From the NCBI RefSeq assembly GCF_032116555.1, contig NZ_CP134949.1, forward strand, positions 2,728,001-2,792,000: a stretch of 64,000 nt of DNA, written 5' to 3'. The stretch is from Halobaculum sp. XH14. GTDB taxonomy: Archaea > Halobacteriota > Halobacteria > Halobacteriales > Haloferacaceae. This document shows, piece after piece, positions 35,517 through 45,603 of this stretch; positions within the stretch are counted from its first letter, which is position 1, and each line of letters starts with the position of its first letter. The notes under the pieces were generated by a model. It made no database searches. It had not been told where the DNA came from and worked only from the letters and a program-made list of their open reading frames with translations. The position numbers and the translations under genes are program-made.

Positions 35517-35693
35517 CCGCGGCGGTCAGCCAGCGGCGGAGCAGCCCGGAGCGTCGCGGACCGAAGCGTCCCGCGGACGACGGGCCGCAGACTCTTGTGA
35601 ACGGGCGGACAACGTTCTCCGGCACGATGGCGAGGACTCAAACGCAGCCGTCGGGGGCGTCACGACGCGACCGGCCGCGACTCCCCGAGGCGC

Positions 35694-37805
35694 ATGGCTG
35701 ATCGGGACCGGGACCTGTCGGGGCTGTTCTCCCCGGACCGCGTCGCCGTCGTCGGGGCCACCGAGCGCGAGGGGTCGGTCGGCCGCGCCGTCACGGCGAA
35801 CCTCCTCGCCGAGTTTGCCGGCGAGGTGATCCCCGTGAACCCGGGACGGGAGTCGGTGCTCGGCGTCCCCTGCGTCGCGAGCGTGGCGGATGCGGACGCG
35901 GACCTCGTGGTGGTGGCGGTGCCGCCCTCGGCGGTGGCCGACGTGCTGCGTGACACCGGTGAGGCCGGCGTCCGCGACGTCGTCGTCCTCACCGCCGGGT
36001 TCGGCGAGGCGGGGTCGGAGGGCGCGGCGCGCGAACGCGAGTTGCGGGAACTGGCCGCCGAGTACGACCTGAACCTCGTCGGCCCGAACAGCCTCGGCGT
36101 GATGAGCAGCCCGGCGGGGCTGAACGCGACGTTCGGCCCCGACGCGTCCCCGGCGGGGGGCGTCTCGTTCATGAGCCAGTCGGGGGCGTTCGTCACCGCC
36201 GTCGTCGACTGGGCGAGCGAGTCCGGCCTCGGCTTCAACGAAGTCGTCTCGCTCGGCAACAAGGCCGTCCTCGACGAGACCGACTTCCTCCGCGAGTGGG
36301 GGGCCGACCCGGAGACGGACGTCGTCGTCGGCTACCTGGAGAGTATCGAGGACGGGCGCGCGTTCGTCGAGACGGCCCGCGAGGTGACCCGTGAGACGCC
36401 GGTCGTCGTGGTGAAGTCCGGGCGGACCGAGGCCGGCGCGCAGGCCGCCTCGAGCCACACCGGCGCCATCGCCGGGAGCGACCGCGCGTACGGGACGGCG
36501 CTCGCGGAGGCGGGGGTCGTCCGCGCCGACACCGTCCAGGAGCTGTTCGACGCCGCCCGGGCGTTCGCGGCCGGACGGAACCTAGCGACCGACGGCGTCG
36601 CGGTCGTGACCAACGCCGGCGGCCCCGGGGTCATGGCGACCGACGCGGTGGGCGACGCCGACCGGCTCTCGCTGGCGTCGTTCGCGGACGACACCCTCGA
36701 CGCGCTCGACGCGGCGCTCCCCGCCGAGGCGAACGTGTACAACCCGGTCGACGTCGTCGGCGACGCGGACGTCGACCGCTTCGAGGCGGCGCTCGAGGCG
36801 GCGATTTCGGACCCGAACGTCGGCGCGGTGGTCCTCATCACCGCGCCGACGGCGACCCTGGCGTTCGGCGACCTCGCGGAGTCGGCCGTGGCGCTGGGCG
36901 AGGAACACGAGGTCCCGGTCGCCGCCTGTCTCATGGGCGGCCCACGGCTCGCTGACGCCCGCGGGACGTTCGGCGAGGCCGGCGTTCCCACCTACTTCGA
37001 CCCGGCCCGCGCGGTCGCGGGACTGGACACGCTCGCCGAGTACGACGAGCGACGCGGACGCGAGCGGCGCGAGTTCGAGCCGTTCGACGTCGACCGCGAG
37101 CGGGCCCGCGAGACGCTCTCGGCCGTGACCGAGCGGCGGGACAACCAGCTCGGCGTCGAGGCGATGGACGTGCTCGACGCGTACGGCATCCCGACGCCCG
37201 AGGGCGAGGTGGTCGAGGACCCGGCGAAGGCCCGCGCTGTCGCCGAGCGAATCGGTGAACCGGTCGCGCTGAAGCTCGTCAGCCCGGACGTCGTCCACAA
37301 GTCCGACATCGGCGGCGTCAGGGTCGGCGTCGACCCCGCCGACGTGGCCGACGCCTACGAGGACCTCGTCACCCGCCTCCGCAACTACCAGCCCGACGCC
37401 CGGCTGCTGGGCGTCCAGGTCCAGGAGCTGGTCGACGTCGACGCCGGCGTCGAGACCATCGTCGGGAGCCACCGCGACCCGCAGTTCGGCCCGCTCGTGC
37501 TGTTCGGGCTGGGCGGCATCTTCGTCGAGGTGCTCTCGGACGCCACGTTTCGGCTGGCACCCGTGGCCGAGGCGGACGCCCGCGAGATGACCGGCGAGAT
37601 CGACGCCGCGCCGCTGCTCCGGGGCGCCCGGGGCCGCGAGCCGGTCGACCTCGACGGGGTGGTCGAGGCCGTCGGGCGGCTCTCCCAGCTCGTCGCCGAC
37701 TTCCCCGCGATCGTCGAACTCGACGTCAACCCCCTCGTCGCGACCCCCGACGGCGTCCGGGCCGTCGACCTGCGACTCACCGTGAACCCGGAGGAGCTCC
37801 AATGA
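35694..37805 (+). CDS. ADP-forming acyl-CoA (acetyl-CoA) synthetase, alpha-beta fusion
   Basis: The enzyme has 703 residues. It converts acyl-CoA, ADP and phosphate to acid, ATP and CoA, the usual archaeal route for acetate formation. The N-terminal CoA-binding domain starts DRVAVVGATEREGSVG. The succinyl-CoA-ligase-like domain follows, with the phosphorylated His H255 in SSHTGAIAGSD. From about residue 475 the ATP-grasp beta part begins (MDVLDAYGIPTPEGEVV) and ends with IVELDVNPLV. Both subunits are fused, as usual in haloarchaea. The stop overlaps the next gene by four bases. Acetate is the default substrate, but the specificity cannot be read. Confidence 0.88.
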   Translation: MADRDRDLSGLFSPDRVAVVGATEREGSVGRAVTANLLAEFAGEVIPVNPGRESVLGVPCVASVADADADLVVVAVPPSAVADVLRDTGEAGVRDVVVLTAGFGEAGSEGAARERELRELAAEYDLNLVGPNSLGVMSSPAGLNATFGPDASPAGGVSFMSQSGAFVTAVVDWASESGLGFNEVVSLGNKAVLDETDFLREWGADPETDVVVGYLESIEDGRAFVETAREVTRETPVVVVKSGRTEAGAQAASSHTGAIAGSDRAYGTALAEAGVVRADTVQELFDAARAFAAGRNLATDGVAVVTNAGGPGVMATDAVGDADRLSLASFADDTLDALDAALPAEANVYNPVDVVGDADVDRFEAALEAAISDPNVGAVVLITAPTATLAFGDLAESAVALGEEHEVPVAACLMGGPRLADARGTFGEAGVPTYFDPARAVAGLDTLAEYDERRGRERREFEPFDVDRERARETLSAVTERRDNQLGVEAMDVLDAYGIPTPEGEVVEDPAKARAVAERIGEPVALKLVSPDVVHKSDIGGVRVGVDPADVADAYEDLVTRLRNYQPDARLLGVQVQELVDVDAGVETIVGSHRDPQFGPLVLFGLGGIFVEVLSDATFRLAPVAEADAREMTGEIDAAPLLRGARGREPVDLDGVVEAVGRLSQLVADFPAIVELDVNPLVATPDGVRAVDLRLTVNPEELQ

Positions 37806-38926
37806 CACGCACGTTACTCGTCACCTCGACCCGCGAGAGCATCGGCAAGACCGCCATCGCCGTCGCGCTCGGCCGCATCGCGGCCGGCCGCGGCCTGTCG
37901 GTCGGCTACATGAAACCGAAGGGGACCCGCCTGCGGAGCGTCGTCGGCAAGACGCTCGACGAGGATCCGATGCTGGCGCGGGAACTGCTCGACACCGGCG
38001 CGGAGACCCACGAGATGGAACCCATCGTCTACTCGCCCACCTTCATCGAGGGAGCGGTCCGTGGGCGCGAGGACCCCGACGCGCTCCGGGACCGGATCCG
38101 CGAGTCGTTCGACGGCCTGGCGGCCGGCCGGGACCTCGTGCTCGTCGAGGGCGGCGGCGACGTCCACACCGGCGCGGTCGTCGACCTGACCGACCCGGCC
38201 GTGGCCGACCTGCTCGACGCCGAGGTCCTGCTCGTCGCGGAGTACGGGGAGCCCGGCGACGTCGACGAGGTGCTCGCCGCGGCCGCGGACGTGGGCGACC
38301 GGCTCGCCGGCGTGCTGTTCAACCGGGTCGACGACGCGGCCTACGACACCCTGGAGGCCGACGTCGTCCCGTTCCTGGGGTCGCGGGGCATCGAGACGGT
38401 CGGCATCCTCCCGCACCGGCGGGACCTCGCCGGCGTGACCGTCGATCGACTGGCGGCGGAACTCGGAGCGGACCTGCTCACGGGCGGGGACACGGATGCG
38501 CTCGTCGAGCGGTTCCTGGTCGGCGCGATGGGCGGGGACGCGGCGCTGCGGTACTTCCGGCGGAGCCGGGACGCGGCCGTCATCACCGGCGGCGACCGTG
38601 CCGACATCCACACCGCCGCCATCGAGGCGGGCAGCGTGAACTGCCTCGTGCTCACCGGCGGGCAGCGTCCCCCGGGGTCCGTGCTCGGGGCGGCCGAGGA
38701 GGCCGGGGTTCCCGTCCTGCTCGTCTCGGGGGACACCCTGACCACCGTCGAGCGCGCCGAGGACGTGATCCGGAACGGGCGGACGCGCGACGAGCGGACG
38801 GTCGAGGTGATGGAGGAACTGCTCGCGGGCCACGCCGACGTCGGGCGCATCATCGGAAACGTTGCGGGCGAAGGGGGTAAAGAGGGCGAAGAGGGGGCGA
38901 GCGGCGAGGACGACGGGAGTATTTGA
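37802..38926 (+). CDS. Phosphotransacetylase-family protein (P-loop + DRTGG)
   Basis: A 374-residue protein. The N-terminal half is a dethiobiotin-synthetase-like P-loop domain (STRESIGKTAIAVALGR) with LVEGGGDVHTG. The second half is a DRTGG domain (AALRYFRRSRDAAVITGGDRADIH). It lacks the catalytic acetyltransferase domain of true Pta. It overlaps the upstream acyl-CoA synthetase (ATGA), a pairing conserved in haloarchaea, so it probably senses or regulates acetyl-CoA/acetate flux. The last 30 residues are a low-complexity Gly/Glu tail. Confidence 0.82.
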   Translation: MTRTLLVTSTRESIGKTAIAVALGRIAAGRGLSVGYMKPKGTRLRSVVGKTLDEDPMLARELLDTGAETHEMEPIVYSPTFIEGAVRGREDPDALRDRIRESFDGLAAGRDLVLVEGGGDVHTGAVVDLTDPAVADLLDAEVLLVAEYGEPGDVDEVLAAAADVGDRLAGVLFNRVDDAAYDTLEADVVPFLGSRGIETVGILPHRRDLAGVTVDRLAAELGADLLTGGDTDALVERFLVGAMGGDAALRYFRRSRDAAVITGGDRADIHTAAIEAGSVNCLVLTGGQRPPGSVLGAAEEAGVPVLLVSGDTLTTVERAEDVIRNGRTRDERTVEVMEELLAGHADVGRIIGNVAGEGGKEGEEGASGEDDGSI

Positions 38927-38996
38927 CGGACTGGCCGGATGGGAGGTCGACGGGGGCGACAGGCATATCACCTCCTACCCGCCTACGGAGGCCACG

Positions 38997-39605
38997 ATGA
39001 TGGCGACGACCCACGCGCTGGCCGGGATGCTGCTCGCGGTTCCCGTCTCCCTGGTGGCTCCCGAACTGGCACCCGCGGCGTTCGTCGCGGGCGGCGTCGG
39101 TGGGTTCGTCCCGGACCTCGACCTGTACGCCGGCCACCGGAAGACGCTCCACTACCCGGTGTACGGGTCGGTGGCCGCGGTGCCGGCCGTGGGCCTGGCC
39201 GCGCTCGTCCCGACCGAAGCGACGGTCGCGCTCGCGGCGTTTCTCGTCGGGGCCGCCCTCCACGCCCGCATGGACGTCTACGGCGGCGGCCTGGAACTCA
39301 GGCCGTGGGAGGGAACCTCCGAGCGGGCGGTGTACGACCACGCCCGCGGTCGCTGGCGGCGGCCGCGACGGGTCGTCCGCTACGACGGCGCGCCCGAGGA
39401 CCTGCTGGTGTCGCTCGCGTTTTCGGCGCCGCTCCTCGTCGTCCTCGACGCCGCGCCGAACGTCCAGCCGGTCGTGTCGTCGCTGCTCGCCGTCTCGCTG
39501 CTGTACGTCGCCCTTCGAAAGCCGCTCGGCAGGCTCGCCGCCTCGCTCGCCGCGCTCGTTCCGGCCCGGGTTCGCGGCTACGTCCCCGACCGGTACTTCA
39601 CCTGA
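38997..39605 (+). CDS. Membrane metal-dependent hydrolase-like protein (DUF457/YdjM-like)
   Basis: The protein has 202 residues. It starts MMATTHALAGMLLA; the early His, the DLDLYAGHRKTLHYPVYG segment and a later HARMD are the His/Asp pattern of the YdjM/DUF457 membrane hydrolase family. Four or five hydrophobic helices alternate with these motifs. I chose 38997 over the longer frame, whose first 45 residues overlap the previous gene and are basic nonsense. The metal-hydrolase label is by family only. Confidence 0.68.
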   Translation: MMATTHALAGMLLAVPVSLVAPELAPAAFVAGGVGGFVPDLDLYAGHRKTLHYPVYGSVAAVPAVGLAALVPTEATVALAAFLVGAALHARMDVYGGGLELRPWEGTSERAVYDHARGRWRRPRRVVRYDGAPEDLLVSLAFSAPLLVVLDAAPNVQPVVSSLLAVSLLYVALRKPLGRLAASLAALVPARVRGYVPDRYFT

Positions 39606-39834
39606 CCGCGGTCGCTCGTGGGTCGTCACTCGTGCTGGTGAGCCACGAAGCGTCGCCGGCGACGTCGAGTCGGTGAGTTTCCCCGGATTCGGGTCTCGAA
39701 ACTCCACACGTGCCCTTGCTGACGGGCCTGATCGGGGACGTGCGTCCCGTCGCCGGGGAGTATCCGCTGAGAGAGGGGCTCTCTCACGGTCGGGTCACAC
39801 AAAGTATTCAGGACGCCGGGAGCCGGGAACGGGC

Positions 39835-40689
39835 ATGCAGCGACGCGCAGTGCTCGGTCTCTGTGGTGCCGGCCTCGCCGGCCTCGCCGGCTGTTCCTCG
39901 CGACAGGAGGGCGGGGCCGACACGCCGGCGAGCGAGACCGCCGTCTCGCCGACGGCGACTGCGACGACACACTCCGAGAGGGAGCTCACGGTCGAACTCG
40001 ACGCGCTCCAGCCGGCACTCGTCGAACTGGACACCGACTACTACCGGCTGGTCGCGGAGCGCGACCGGCAGTACCTGGTCCTGTCCGTTTCCGTGGTTTC
40101 GGGGTCGCCCCCCTCGCGGTCGGCCCTCCGCTTCCGGTTCGACGGAACCGATCACGCGCCGAAAACGTGGGAACGAATCCCGGCACGCGGGTCCGACGGG
40201 TCGGACGACGAGCAGTACTCCGGCGAGAACGGGTCCGGCTGGGTCGCGTTCGAGATTCCCGCGACCGGCGACGCGAGCGACGCCGCGCTCGTCTGGCCGG
40301 GTGGCGAGTGGCGTCCCGACGACCGACTCCGGGAGCAACTTGACGCACCGTTGCCCTCGCTGTCGCTGGACGGGTGGCGTGTCGCGGAGACCGTCCCGCT
40401 GGGCGGCACCACGACGTTCGAACTCACGGTCCGCAACGAGGAGGACCGGACGGGCTGGTTCGTCGGCGGCATCAACGCGGACGGGTGGTTCCCCCACCGG
40501 CCCGTCGCACACGTCTCGCGTCAGATCCCTGCCGGCGAGACGGTCACGTGGGAGGTCCCGGGCGAATCGATCGACCTCCCGGGGGAGAGCTGGTCGGAAC
40601 GCGTCGGGGACGGGGAGGCGGACGTCCACTACGAGCTGGTCTGGCCCGACGGCGACGAGTCGAAACCGGTCCGCGTCGTCGACGAATAG
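39835..40689 (+). CDS. Tat-exported lipoprotein, unknown function
   Basis: A 284-residue protein. The N-terminus MQRRAVLGLCGAGLAGLAGC has a twin Arg, a hydrophobic stretch and a lipobox ending at Cys20, so it should be exported folded and lipid-anchored. A Ser/Thr/Ala linker follows (TPASETAVSPTATATT). The mature part looks like one or two beta-sandwich domains (TTFELTVRNEEDRTGWFVGG). No catalytic motif is recognised. It is monocistronic. Confidence 0.78.
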   Translation: MQRRAVLGLCGAGLAGLAGCSSRQEGGADTPASETAVSPTATATTHSERELTVELDALQPALVELDTDYYRLVAERDRQYLVLSVSVVSGSPPSRSALRFRFDGTDHAPKTWERIPARGSDGSDDEQYSGENGSGWVAFEIPATGDASDAALVWPGGEWRPDDRLREQLDAPLPSLSLDGWRVAETVPLGGTTTFELTVRNEEDRTGWFVGGINADGWFPHRPVAHVSRQIPAGETVTWEVPGESIDLPGESWSERVGDGEADVHYELVWPDGDESKPVRVVDE

Positions 40690-40806
40690 GCTCCCGCCGA
40701 GCCGCCCGACGGGCGCGGTCCGGCCTCCCTGGCGACCCTCGGAGCCGTCCCGGTCGGCTTCGAGGACCGGAACCACGGACGCCGTCCGCGACAGAATCTA
40801 TTTGCC

Positions 40807-41409
40807 GTGCGGTCCCGTCTGCTGACGGGAGAACACGTGACGGATGCCAGCGAGAGCGGGCGCGGGCAGCACGTCGACCGGACGATCAGGGGCGGGATCC
40901 TGCTCGTGTTCCTGCTCGGGGTTCGACGGGGGAACCCGAACACGGCGATCAACGCGGTCGGCTCGCTCGCCGGCAGCTACCTCCCCGCTCTCGTCGAGGG
41001 GGAGTGTGGCGTCGAGTTGCGACCGTGGCAGCGCGCCTACGTCGAGACGGCGATGCTCACCCACGCCGTGGGGATGGCGGGACCGTACGACGACGTCTGG
41101 TGGTGGGACCACCTCACCCACACCCACTCGGCGACGGTGCTGGGCGGCATCGTCCACGCGGTCGCCAGCCGCCGCGGTCGGGAGCCCGGCCCGCGCGTGC
41201 TGGCCGTCGTGTTCGTCGGCGGCCTCGTCTGGGAGCTCGCCGAGTACGCCATCCACCTGGTGGCCGACCGCCTCGGGCTGGAGCCGCTGCTCGTCTTCTA
41301 CGGCAGGCGGGACACCCTCCTCGACGTCTGCTTCAACCTCCTCGGCGCCCTCCTCGTGATCGCGTTCGGCGATCGGCTGCTGGGGAACCTCGCGCCGTCC
41401 GGCGAGTAG
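40807..41409 (+). CDS. Multi-pass membrane protein (DUF2238/YjdF-like)
   Basis: The protein has 200 residues with four or five membrane helices. The core motif WWWDHLTHTHSATVLGG, with its two His residues between helices, and WELAEYAIHL recall the DUF2238 (YjdF) family. The N-terminal 30 residues before GGILLVFLLG are polar; the GTG at 40807 or a GTG at 40837 may be the real start. Function unknown. Confidence 0.65.
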   Translation: MRSRLLTGEHVTDASESGRGQHVDRTIRGGILLVFLLGVRRGNPNTAINAVGSLAGSYLPALVEGECGVELRPWQRAYVETAMLTHAVGMAGPYDDVWWWDHLTHTHSATVLGGIVHAVASRRGREPGPRVLAVVFVGGLVWELAEYAIHLVADRLGLEPLLVFYGRRDTLLDVCFNLLGALLVIAFGDRLLGNLAPSGE

Positions 41410-41465
41410 CCCGTCGCCGGTCGGTTCCCACCGGCCGAACCGGCACTTCAGGGGGCCCGTCACGG

Positions 41466-43661
41466 TCAGCGTTCGACGGTCACCGTGGCGCGAGCGTCCC
41501 GCGATGACCGGCCGAGTTCCACCGTGAACGCCACCGAGTCGACGGTCCACTCGCCCGCGTCCTCGTCGTAGTAGGCGAACGCCCTGTCGTCGAGATCCAG
41601 TTCGACGGTCCGCTCCTCGTCCGGATCGAGTTCGACGGACGCGAACCCGGCGAGTTCCCGCGGCGGTCGCGGGACGGCCGCGTCCTCGTCCCCGACGTAC
41701 GCCTGGATCACTTCCCTGCCCGCGCGCTCGGCGACGTTCGCGACCGTCACCGAAACCGTCGCGGAGGCGTCCGTCGTCGATTCGACCGTCGCGTCGCGGT
41801 AGGCGAACTCGGCGTAGCTCAGCCCGTGTCCGAACGGGAAGGTCGGCTCGATCCCGTCCGCGTCGAACCCCCGATAGCCGACGAAGACGCCCTCGTCGTA
41901 CTCGGCGACGGGGTACCCCTCGCCGCCGTCGACGCCCGGATGCCGCGTCCGCGAACTCGCCGGGTAGTCGCGCTCCGGCGCGAACGTGACCGGGAGCCGT
42001 CCGCCCGGGTCCGCGTCACCGTACAGCACGTCGGCGAGCGCGCCGCCGACCTCCTGCCCGGGGTACCACGCCGAAAGCGCCGCGTCCACCTCGTCGATCC
42101 ACGGCAGTTCGACCGGTCCCGACGTCTGGAGGACGACGACGGTCCGATCGGCCGCCGCCGCGACCGATCTGACCAACTGATCCTGCTCGCCGGGCAGGGC
42201 GAGCGACTCCCGGTCCCGGGCCTCGGTGGCGACGTCCTGCACGACGACGACGGCGACGTCCGCGCTCCGGGCGGCCCGCTCCGCGTCGGCGACGTCGCGG
42301 CCGGCCCCCTCGTCGGAGAACGGGAGGTCGATCCCGAGCGAGAACGCGTCGAACATCGACGCGCTCTCGATCGGCGGGTGGCCGTACGCGGCCGTCACCG
42401 GCCCCTCCGCCCGGGCGCTGATCCCCTCGATCGGGCTCGTGGTGGTGACCGGCGTGACCTCCGAACTGCCGCCGCCGCCGACCGTCGCCTCGTCGACGTT
42501 CGGGCCGATCACCGCGACGGACGCCTCCTCGGCCAGCGGCAGGACCCCGCCGTCGTTCTCGAGGAGGACGGTCCCGCGGGTGGCGATCCTGCGCGCGAGG
42601 TCGCGGTGGCTCCCGGGCGGCGTGCCGGCCGGACGGTCACCGTCGAGGGAGCCGACCCGGTCGTGGAGGGTGAGCACGCGCCGGACCATCTCGTCGAGCC
42701 GCTCTTCCGGGAACGTCCCGTCCGCCATCGCGGCCGGAAGCTGCTCGGCGAACAGCGACTCCGTGGGGTTCGGGATGCCGCCGCCCGAGATCGCCCGGCG
42801 CAACAGCGGCTCCGCCACGTCGCCGGGGCCGGGAACCGCGTCGGGCCAGCGGTCCTCTATCGTGGCGAGTCGGCCGAACCCGCCGAAGTTCGCCAGCAGC
42901 ATGTCGAACACGCCGACGCCCGGCATCTCCAGGTCCGTGCCGGCCCGCGCCGCGGCGACCCCGTCGTTCACCGCCCACCAGTCCGACATGACCGGGCCGT
43001 CGAACCCGAACTCGTCCTTGAGGACGTCGGTCAGGAGCCGCTCGTGTTCGGTCGCGTGGACGCCGCCGATCCGGTTGTACGCGGCCATCACCGACCCGAC
43101 GTCCGCCTCGGCCGCGGCCTCGAACGCGGGCAGGTAGAGCTCGCGCAGCGCCCGCTCGCCCACCTCGGCGCTCACCGTCGCACGGTCGGCTTCCTGGCTG
43201 TTTGCGACGTAGTGTTTGGCCGTCGCGGCGACGCCACGCGACTGGATCCCCTCGATGGTCGGCCCGACGATGCGCGCCCCGTGGTGGGGGTCCTCGCCGT
43301 AGTACTCGAATTTCCGGCCGCAGTGGGGTACCCTGATCAGGTTACACCCCGGGGCGAGGAGGACGTCCATCCCCTTCGCGCGCGCCTCGCAGCCGATCGC
43401 CTCGCCGAACTCCCGTGCGAGGTCGGGATCGAAGCTCGCGCCCAGCGCGAGCGAGGCCGGGAACGCCGTCGCCTCGTCGAGTCTGACCCCGAGCGGTCCG
43501 TCCGCCATCCGGAGGGGCGGGACGTCGAGCCGCTCGACCGGCGCGACGGTGCCCGTCGCCCGCCCCTCCTCGAGGCGGACCGTCCCCCGGATCAGGCTGA
43601 GCTTCTCGGAGCGCGTCAGTGCCTCGCAGCGTTCGTGCGCGGACTCGTCCTCGCTCGCCAT
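41466..43661 (-). CDS. Glycoside hydrolase family 3 (beta-glucosidase-like)
   Basis: A 731-residue GH3 enzyme. The N-terminal TIM barrel has KHYVANSQE and the nucleophile D227 in VMSDWWAVNDG. The alpha-beta sandwich domain follows (VAVIGPNVDEATVGGGGSS), then a C-terminal fibronectin-III-like domain (VTVANVAERAGREVIQAYVG). This is the normal order for beta-glucosidases and related exo-glycosidases. No signal peptide is visible from ATG 43661, so it acts in the cytoplasm. The longer frame upstream is rejected because it has no family match and runs through the intergenic AT-rich spacer. The sugar substrate cannot be read. Confidence 0.9.
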   Translation of the reverse strand: MASEDESAHERCEALTRSEKLSLIRGTVRLEEGRATGTVAPVERLDVPPLRMADGPLGVRLDEATAFPASLALGASFDPDLAREFGEAIGCEARAKGMDVLLAPGCNLIRVPHCGRKFEYYGEDPHHGARIVGPTIEGIQSRGVAATAKHYVANSQEADRATVSAEVGERALRELYLPAFEAAAEADVGSVMAAYNRIGGVHATEHERLLTDVLKDEFGFDGPVMSDWWAVNDGVAAARAGTDLEMPGVGVFDMLLANFGGFGRLATIEDRWPDAVPGPGDVAEPLLRRAISGGGIPNPTESLFAEQLPAAMADGTFPEERLDEMVRRVLTLHDRVGSLDGDRPAGTPPGSHRDLARRIATRGTVLLENDGGVLPLAEEASVAVIGPNVDEATVGGGGSSEVTPVTTTSPIEGISARAEGPVTAAYGHPPIESASMFDAFSLGIDLPFSDEGAGRDVADAERAARSADVAVVVVQDVATEARDRESLALPGEQDQLVRSVAAAADRTVVVLQTSGPVELPWIDEVDAALSAWYPGQEVGGALADVLYGDADPGGRLPVTFAPERDYPASSRTRHPGVDGGEGYPVAEYDEGVFVGYRGFDADGIEPTFPFGHGLSYAEFAYRDATVESTTDASATVSVTVANVAERAGREVIQAYVGDEDAAVPRPPRELAGFASVELDPDEERTVELDLDDRAFAYYDEDAGEWTVDSVAFTVELGRSSRDARATVTVER

Positions 43662-43762
43662 GAAATATGTCCGTGGATAATTCATCGAGACCCGAGAAAA
43701 GTTCTTCGTGACACGTCGTACGACGTGGGATTTCCCTGATCGCTCTCCGTCGCCCCGGCCGG

Positions 43763-44500
43763 TCAGAAGTGCGCGAACTTGTCCCGGCGGTAGAGGTCGA
43801 GTTCGTTCACCGTGTCCGTCGCGGCCTGGCCCAGACAGAACCGCACCGCCTCCGCGATGGCCCCCGGATCGGTCACGTCCTCGGAGTCGAACCGCTCCTC
43901 GAACGGGTCGCCGTCCTCCGAGCCGAACTCGGTCCGCACCTCGGTCGGGTTGACGACCGACACCGCGACGCCCTCGTCGCCGACCTGGGCCGCGAGGCTG
44001 TGGGCGAACCCGCGGACGCACCACTTGGTCGCGGCGTACACCGGGTTCGCCGGACGGGGGTACTGGCCGGCGAAGCTGCCGACGAAGACGACCGTGCCGT
44101 CGGTCTCGTGGAGGTGCGGGAGCGCCGCGCGGGTCGCGTAGAACGTGCCGGTGACGTTCACGTCCAGCATCGTGTGGTACTCCTCGTCTGTCAACTCGGC
44201 CACCTCGCCGCCGCGTGCGAGGCCGGCGTTGTTCACCAGGCCGTCGAGGCCCCCGAACTCCTCGACCGACGCCTCGATCAGGGCCTCCACCTGCGCCCGG
44301 TCGGTGACGTCGGTCCGGACCGGCCGCACCGCCACGTCGTGTGCCCCGGTCAGTTCGTCCGCGATGGTCTCCAGCCGGTCGAGCCGGCGGGCGCCGAGGA
44401 CGAGGTTCGCCCCCGCCTCCGCGAGCGCCCGCGCCGTCGCCGCCCCGATTCCCGAACTGGCACCGGTGAGTACGATCGCGTCGCCGTCGAGGTCCTGCAT
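43763..44500 (-). CDS. Short-chain dehydrogenase/reductase
   Basis: The protein has 245 residues with a classical SDR plan: TGASSGIG for NAD(P) binding at the N-terminus, NNAG, a Ser in FVGSFAGQ and the catalytic YAATK. The Arg residues after the first strand (GARRLDR) suggest NADP(H). Two starts are possible, 44500 and four codons earlier at 44512. The substrate is unknown. The downstream GH3 gene on the same strand may or may not be co-transcribed. Confidence 0.87.
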   Translation of the reverse strand: MQDLDGDAIVLTGASSGIGAATARALAEAGANLVLGARRLDRLETIADELTGAHDVAVRPVRTDVTDRAQVEALIEASVEEFGGLDGLVNNAGLARGGEVAELTDEEYHTMLDVNVTGTFYATRAALPHLHETDGTVVFVGSFAGQYPRPANPVYAATKWCVRGFAHSLAAQVGDEGVAVSVVNPTEVRTEFGSEDGDPFEERFDSEDVTDPGAIAEAVRFCLGQAATDTVNELDLYRRDKFAHF

Positions 44501-44613
44501 CGTGGAGCCCATCGCGGGCCGTCTCAAAGTGGTTTCCCCCGAACCGACGCGGCGGCGGACGGTCGAGCCGACGCCTGCAGTACCGTTATGGGCCGTCGTT
44601 CCCACCGCGAGCC

Positions 44614-45516
44614 GTGGACGAACCGGAACTCGGATCGACGCGACGATCGGAAGCCCCTTCAGAATCCACCACTGACCAACGGTTGGTGCCCTCCACGCCG
44701 CCTCGAGACGCCGACCTCCGGACGGAAGAGTACGCCCTCTCGGACGGCCGGACGCTCGCGTGTACCATCGGCGGTGATTCACGCGGGCATCCCGTGGTCG
44801 CTCACCACGGGACCCCGGGCTCCCGGTTGTTCGCGGCCTTGCTGTCCGAGCAGGCCGCCGAGGAAGGCGTCCTGCTCGTCGTCCCTGACCGTCCGGGATA
44901 CGGCCGCTCGTCGTCGCCACCGCCGGACTGGACATGGAGTGACTGGCGAGACGACCTGGAAGAACTCCTGGATGCGGCGTCGATCGACCGGGCCGGCGTT
45001 CTCGGGTTCTCCGGCGGTGGCCCGTTCGCACTCGCGGCCGCGAACGGCGACCGAGCGACCCGGCTCGGGCTGATCAGTCCCGTCGTTCCGCCGGCCGAGA
45101 ACGGCCTCACCGCGCTCGCCACGGTTCCGTTCGCGCTCCGCGTGTTCTTTCGACTCTCGAAGGCGGTCGCGTCGATCACGGGACCTGACGCCATCGTCAA
45201 CCAGTACACCGACCGGTCGGTGTCGGGGCCGGTTTCGAACGCCGTCGCGGACGACTTTCACGAGGCCCTCCGACCGGGGGCGAGCGCGGTCGCGCGCGAG
45301 ACGCGGACGTTCGCGACCGGGTCGCTCGAACCGGATCGCCCGGACGTCCCGATTCGTGGCTGGCACGGTACCCGGGACGAGAACACGCCGCTGGCTCCCG
45401 CCCGGAGCCTGATCGAAGCGCTCGACGGGACGCTAGCGACCCCCGACGCCGATCACCTCGGGACCCTCCTCGACCGTCGGCAGGACGCGCTCGAGTGGCT
45501 CAGCGCGGAGGAGTGA
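44614..45516 (+). CDS. Alpha/beta hydrolase
   Basis: The protein has 300 residues. The nucleophile elbow GFSGGG places the Ser at 133, the acid is probably D255 in GTRDEN, and the His is H281 in DADHLG. An oxyanion-hole HHGTPGS precedes the first strands and PDRPGYGRSS follows, as in many esterases and epoxide-hydrolase-like enzymes. The first 35 residues are a polar, low-complexity extension, so an internal start is possible. Substrate not predictable. Confidence 0.85.
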   Translation: MDEPELGSTRRSEAPSESTTDQRLVPSTPPRDADLRTEEYALSDGRTLACTIGGDSRGHPVVAHHGTPGSRLFAALLSEQAAEEGVLLVVPDRPGYGRSSSPPPDWTWSDWRDDLEELLDAASIDRAGVLGFSGGGPFALAAANGDRATRLGLISPVVPPAENGLTALATVPFALRVFFRLSKAVASITGPDAIVNQYTDRSVSGPVSNAVADDFHEALRPGASAVARETRTFATGSLEPDRPDVPIRGWHGTRDENTPLAPARSLIEALDGTLATPDADHLGTLLDRRQDALEWLSAEE

Positions 45517-45603
45517 CCGGCGCGAACCGATCGGCGAGTCGCCAGTAGTGCCGTTTCGCCCACCTCGGCGGGCCTCGTTCGGGCGATTCAGCGACGCCAG
45601 CGG

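Noticed and set aside
41826-43739. 637-residue plus-strand frame opposite the GH3 gene
   Set aside because: It is a GC-driven shadow of a gene with clear catalytic motifs on the other strand.
41466-44024. An 852-residue reading of the GH3 gene
   Set aside because: The extra 121 residues are Arg/Gly-rich and run through the spacer and the end of the SDR gene; the family begins at MASEDES (43661).
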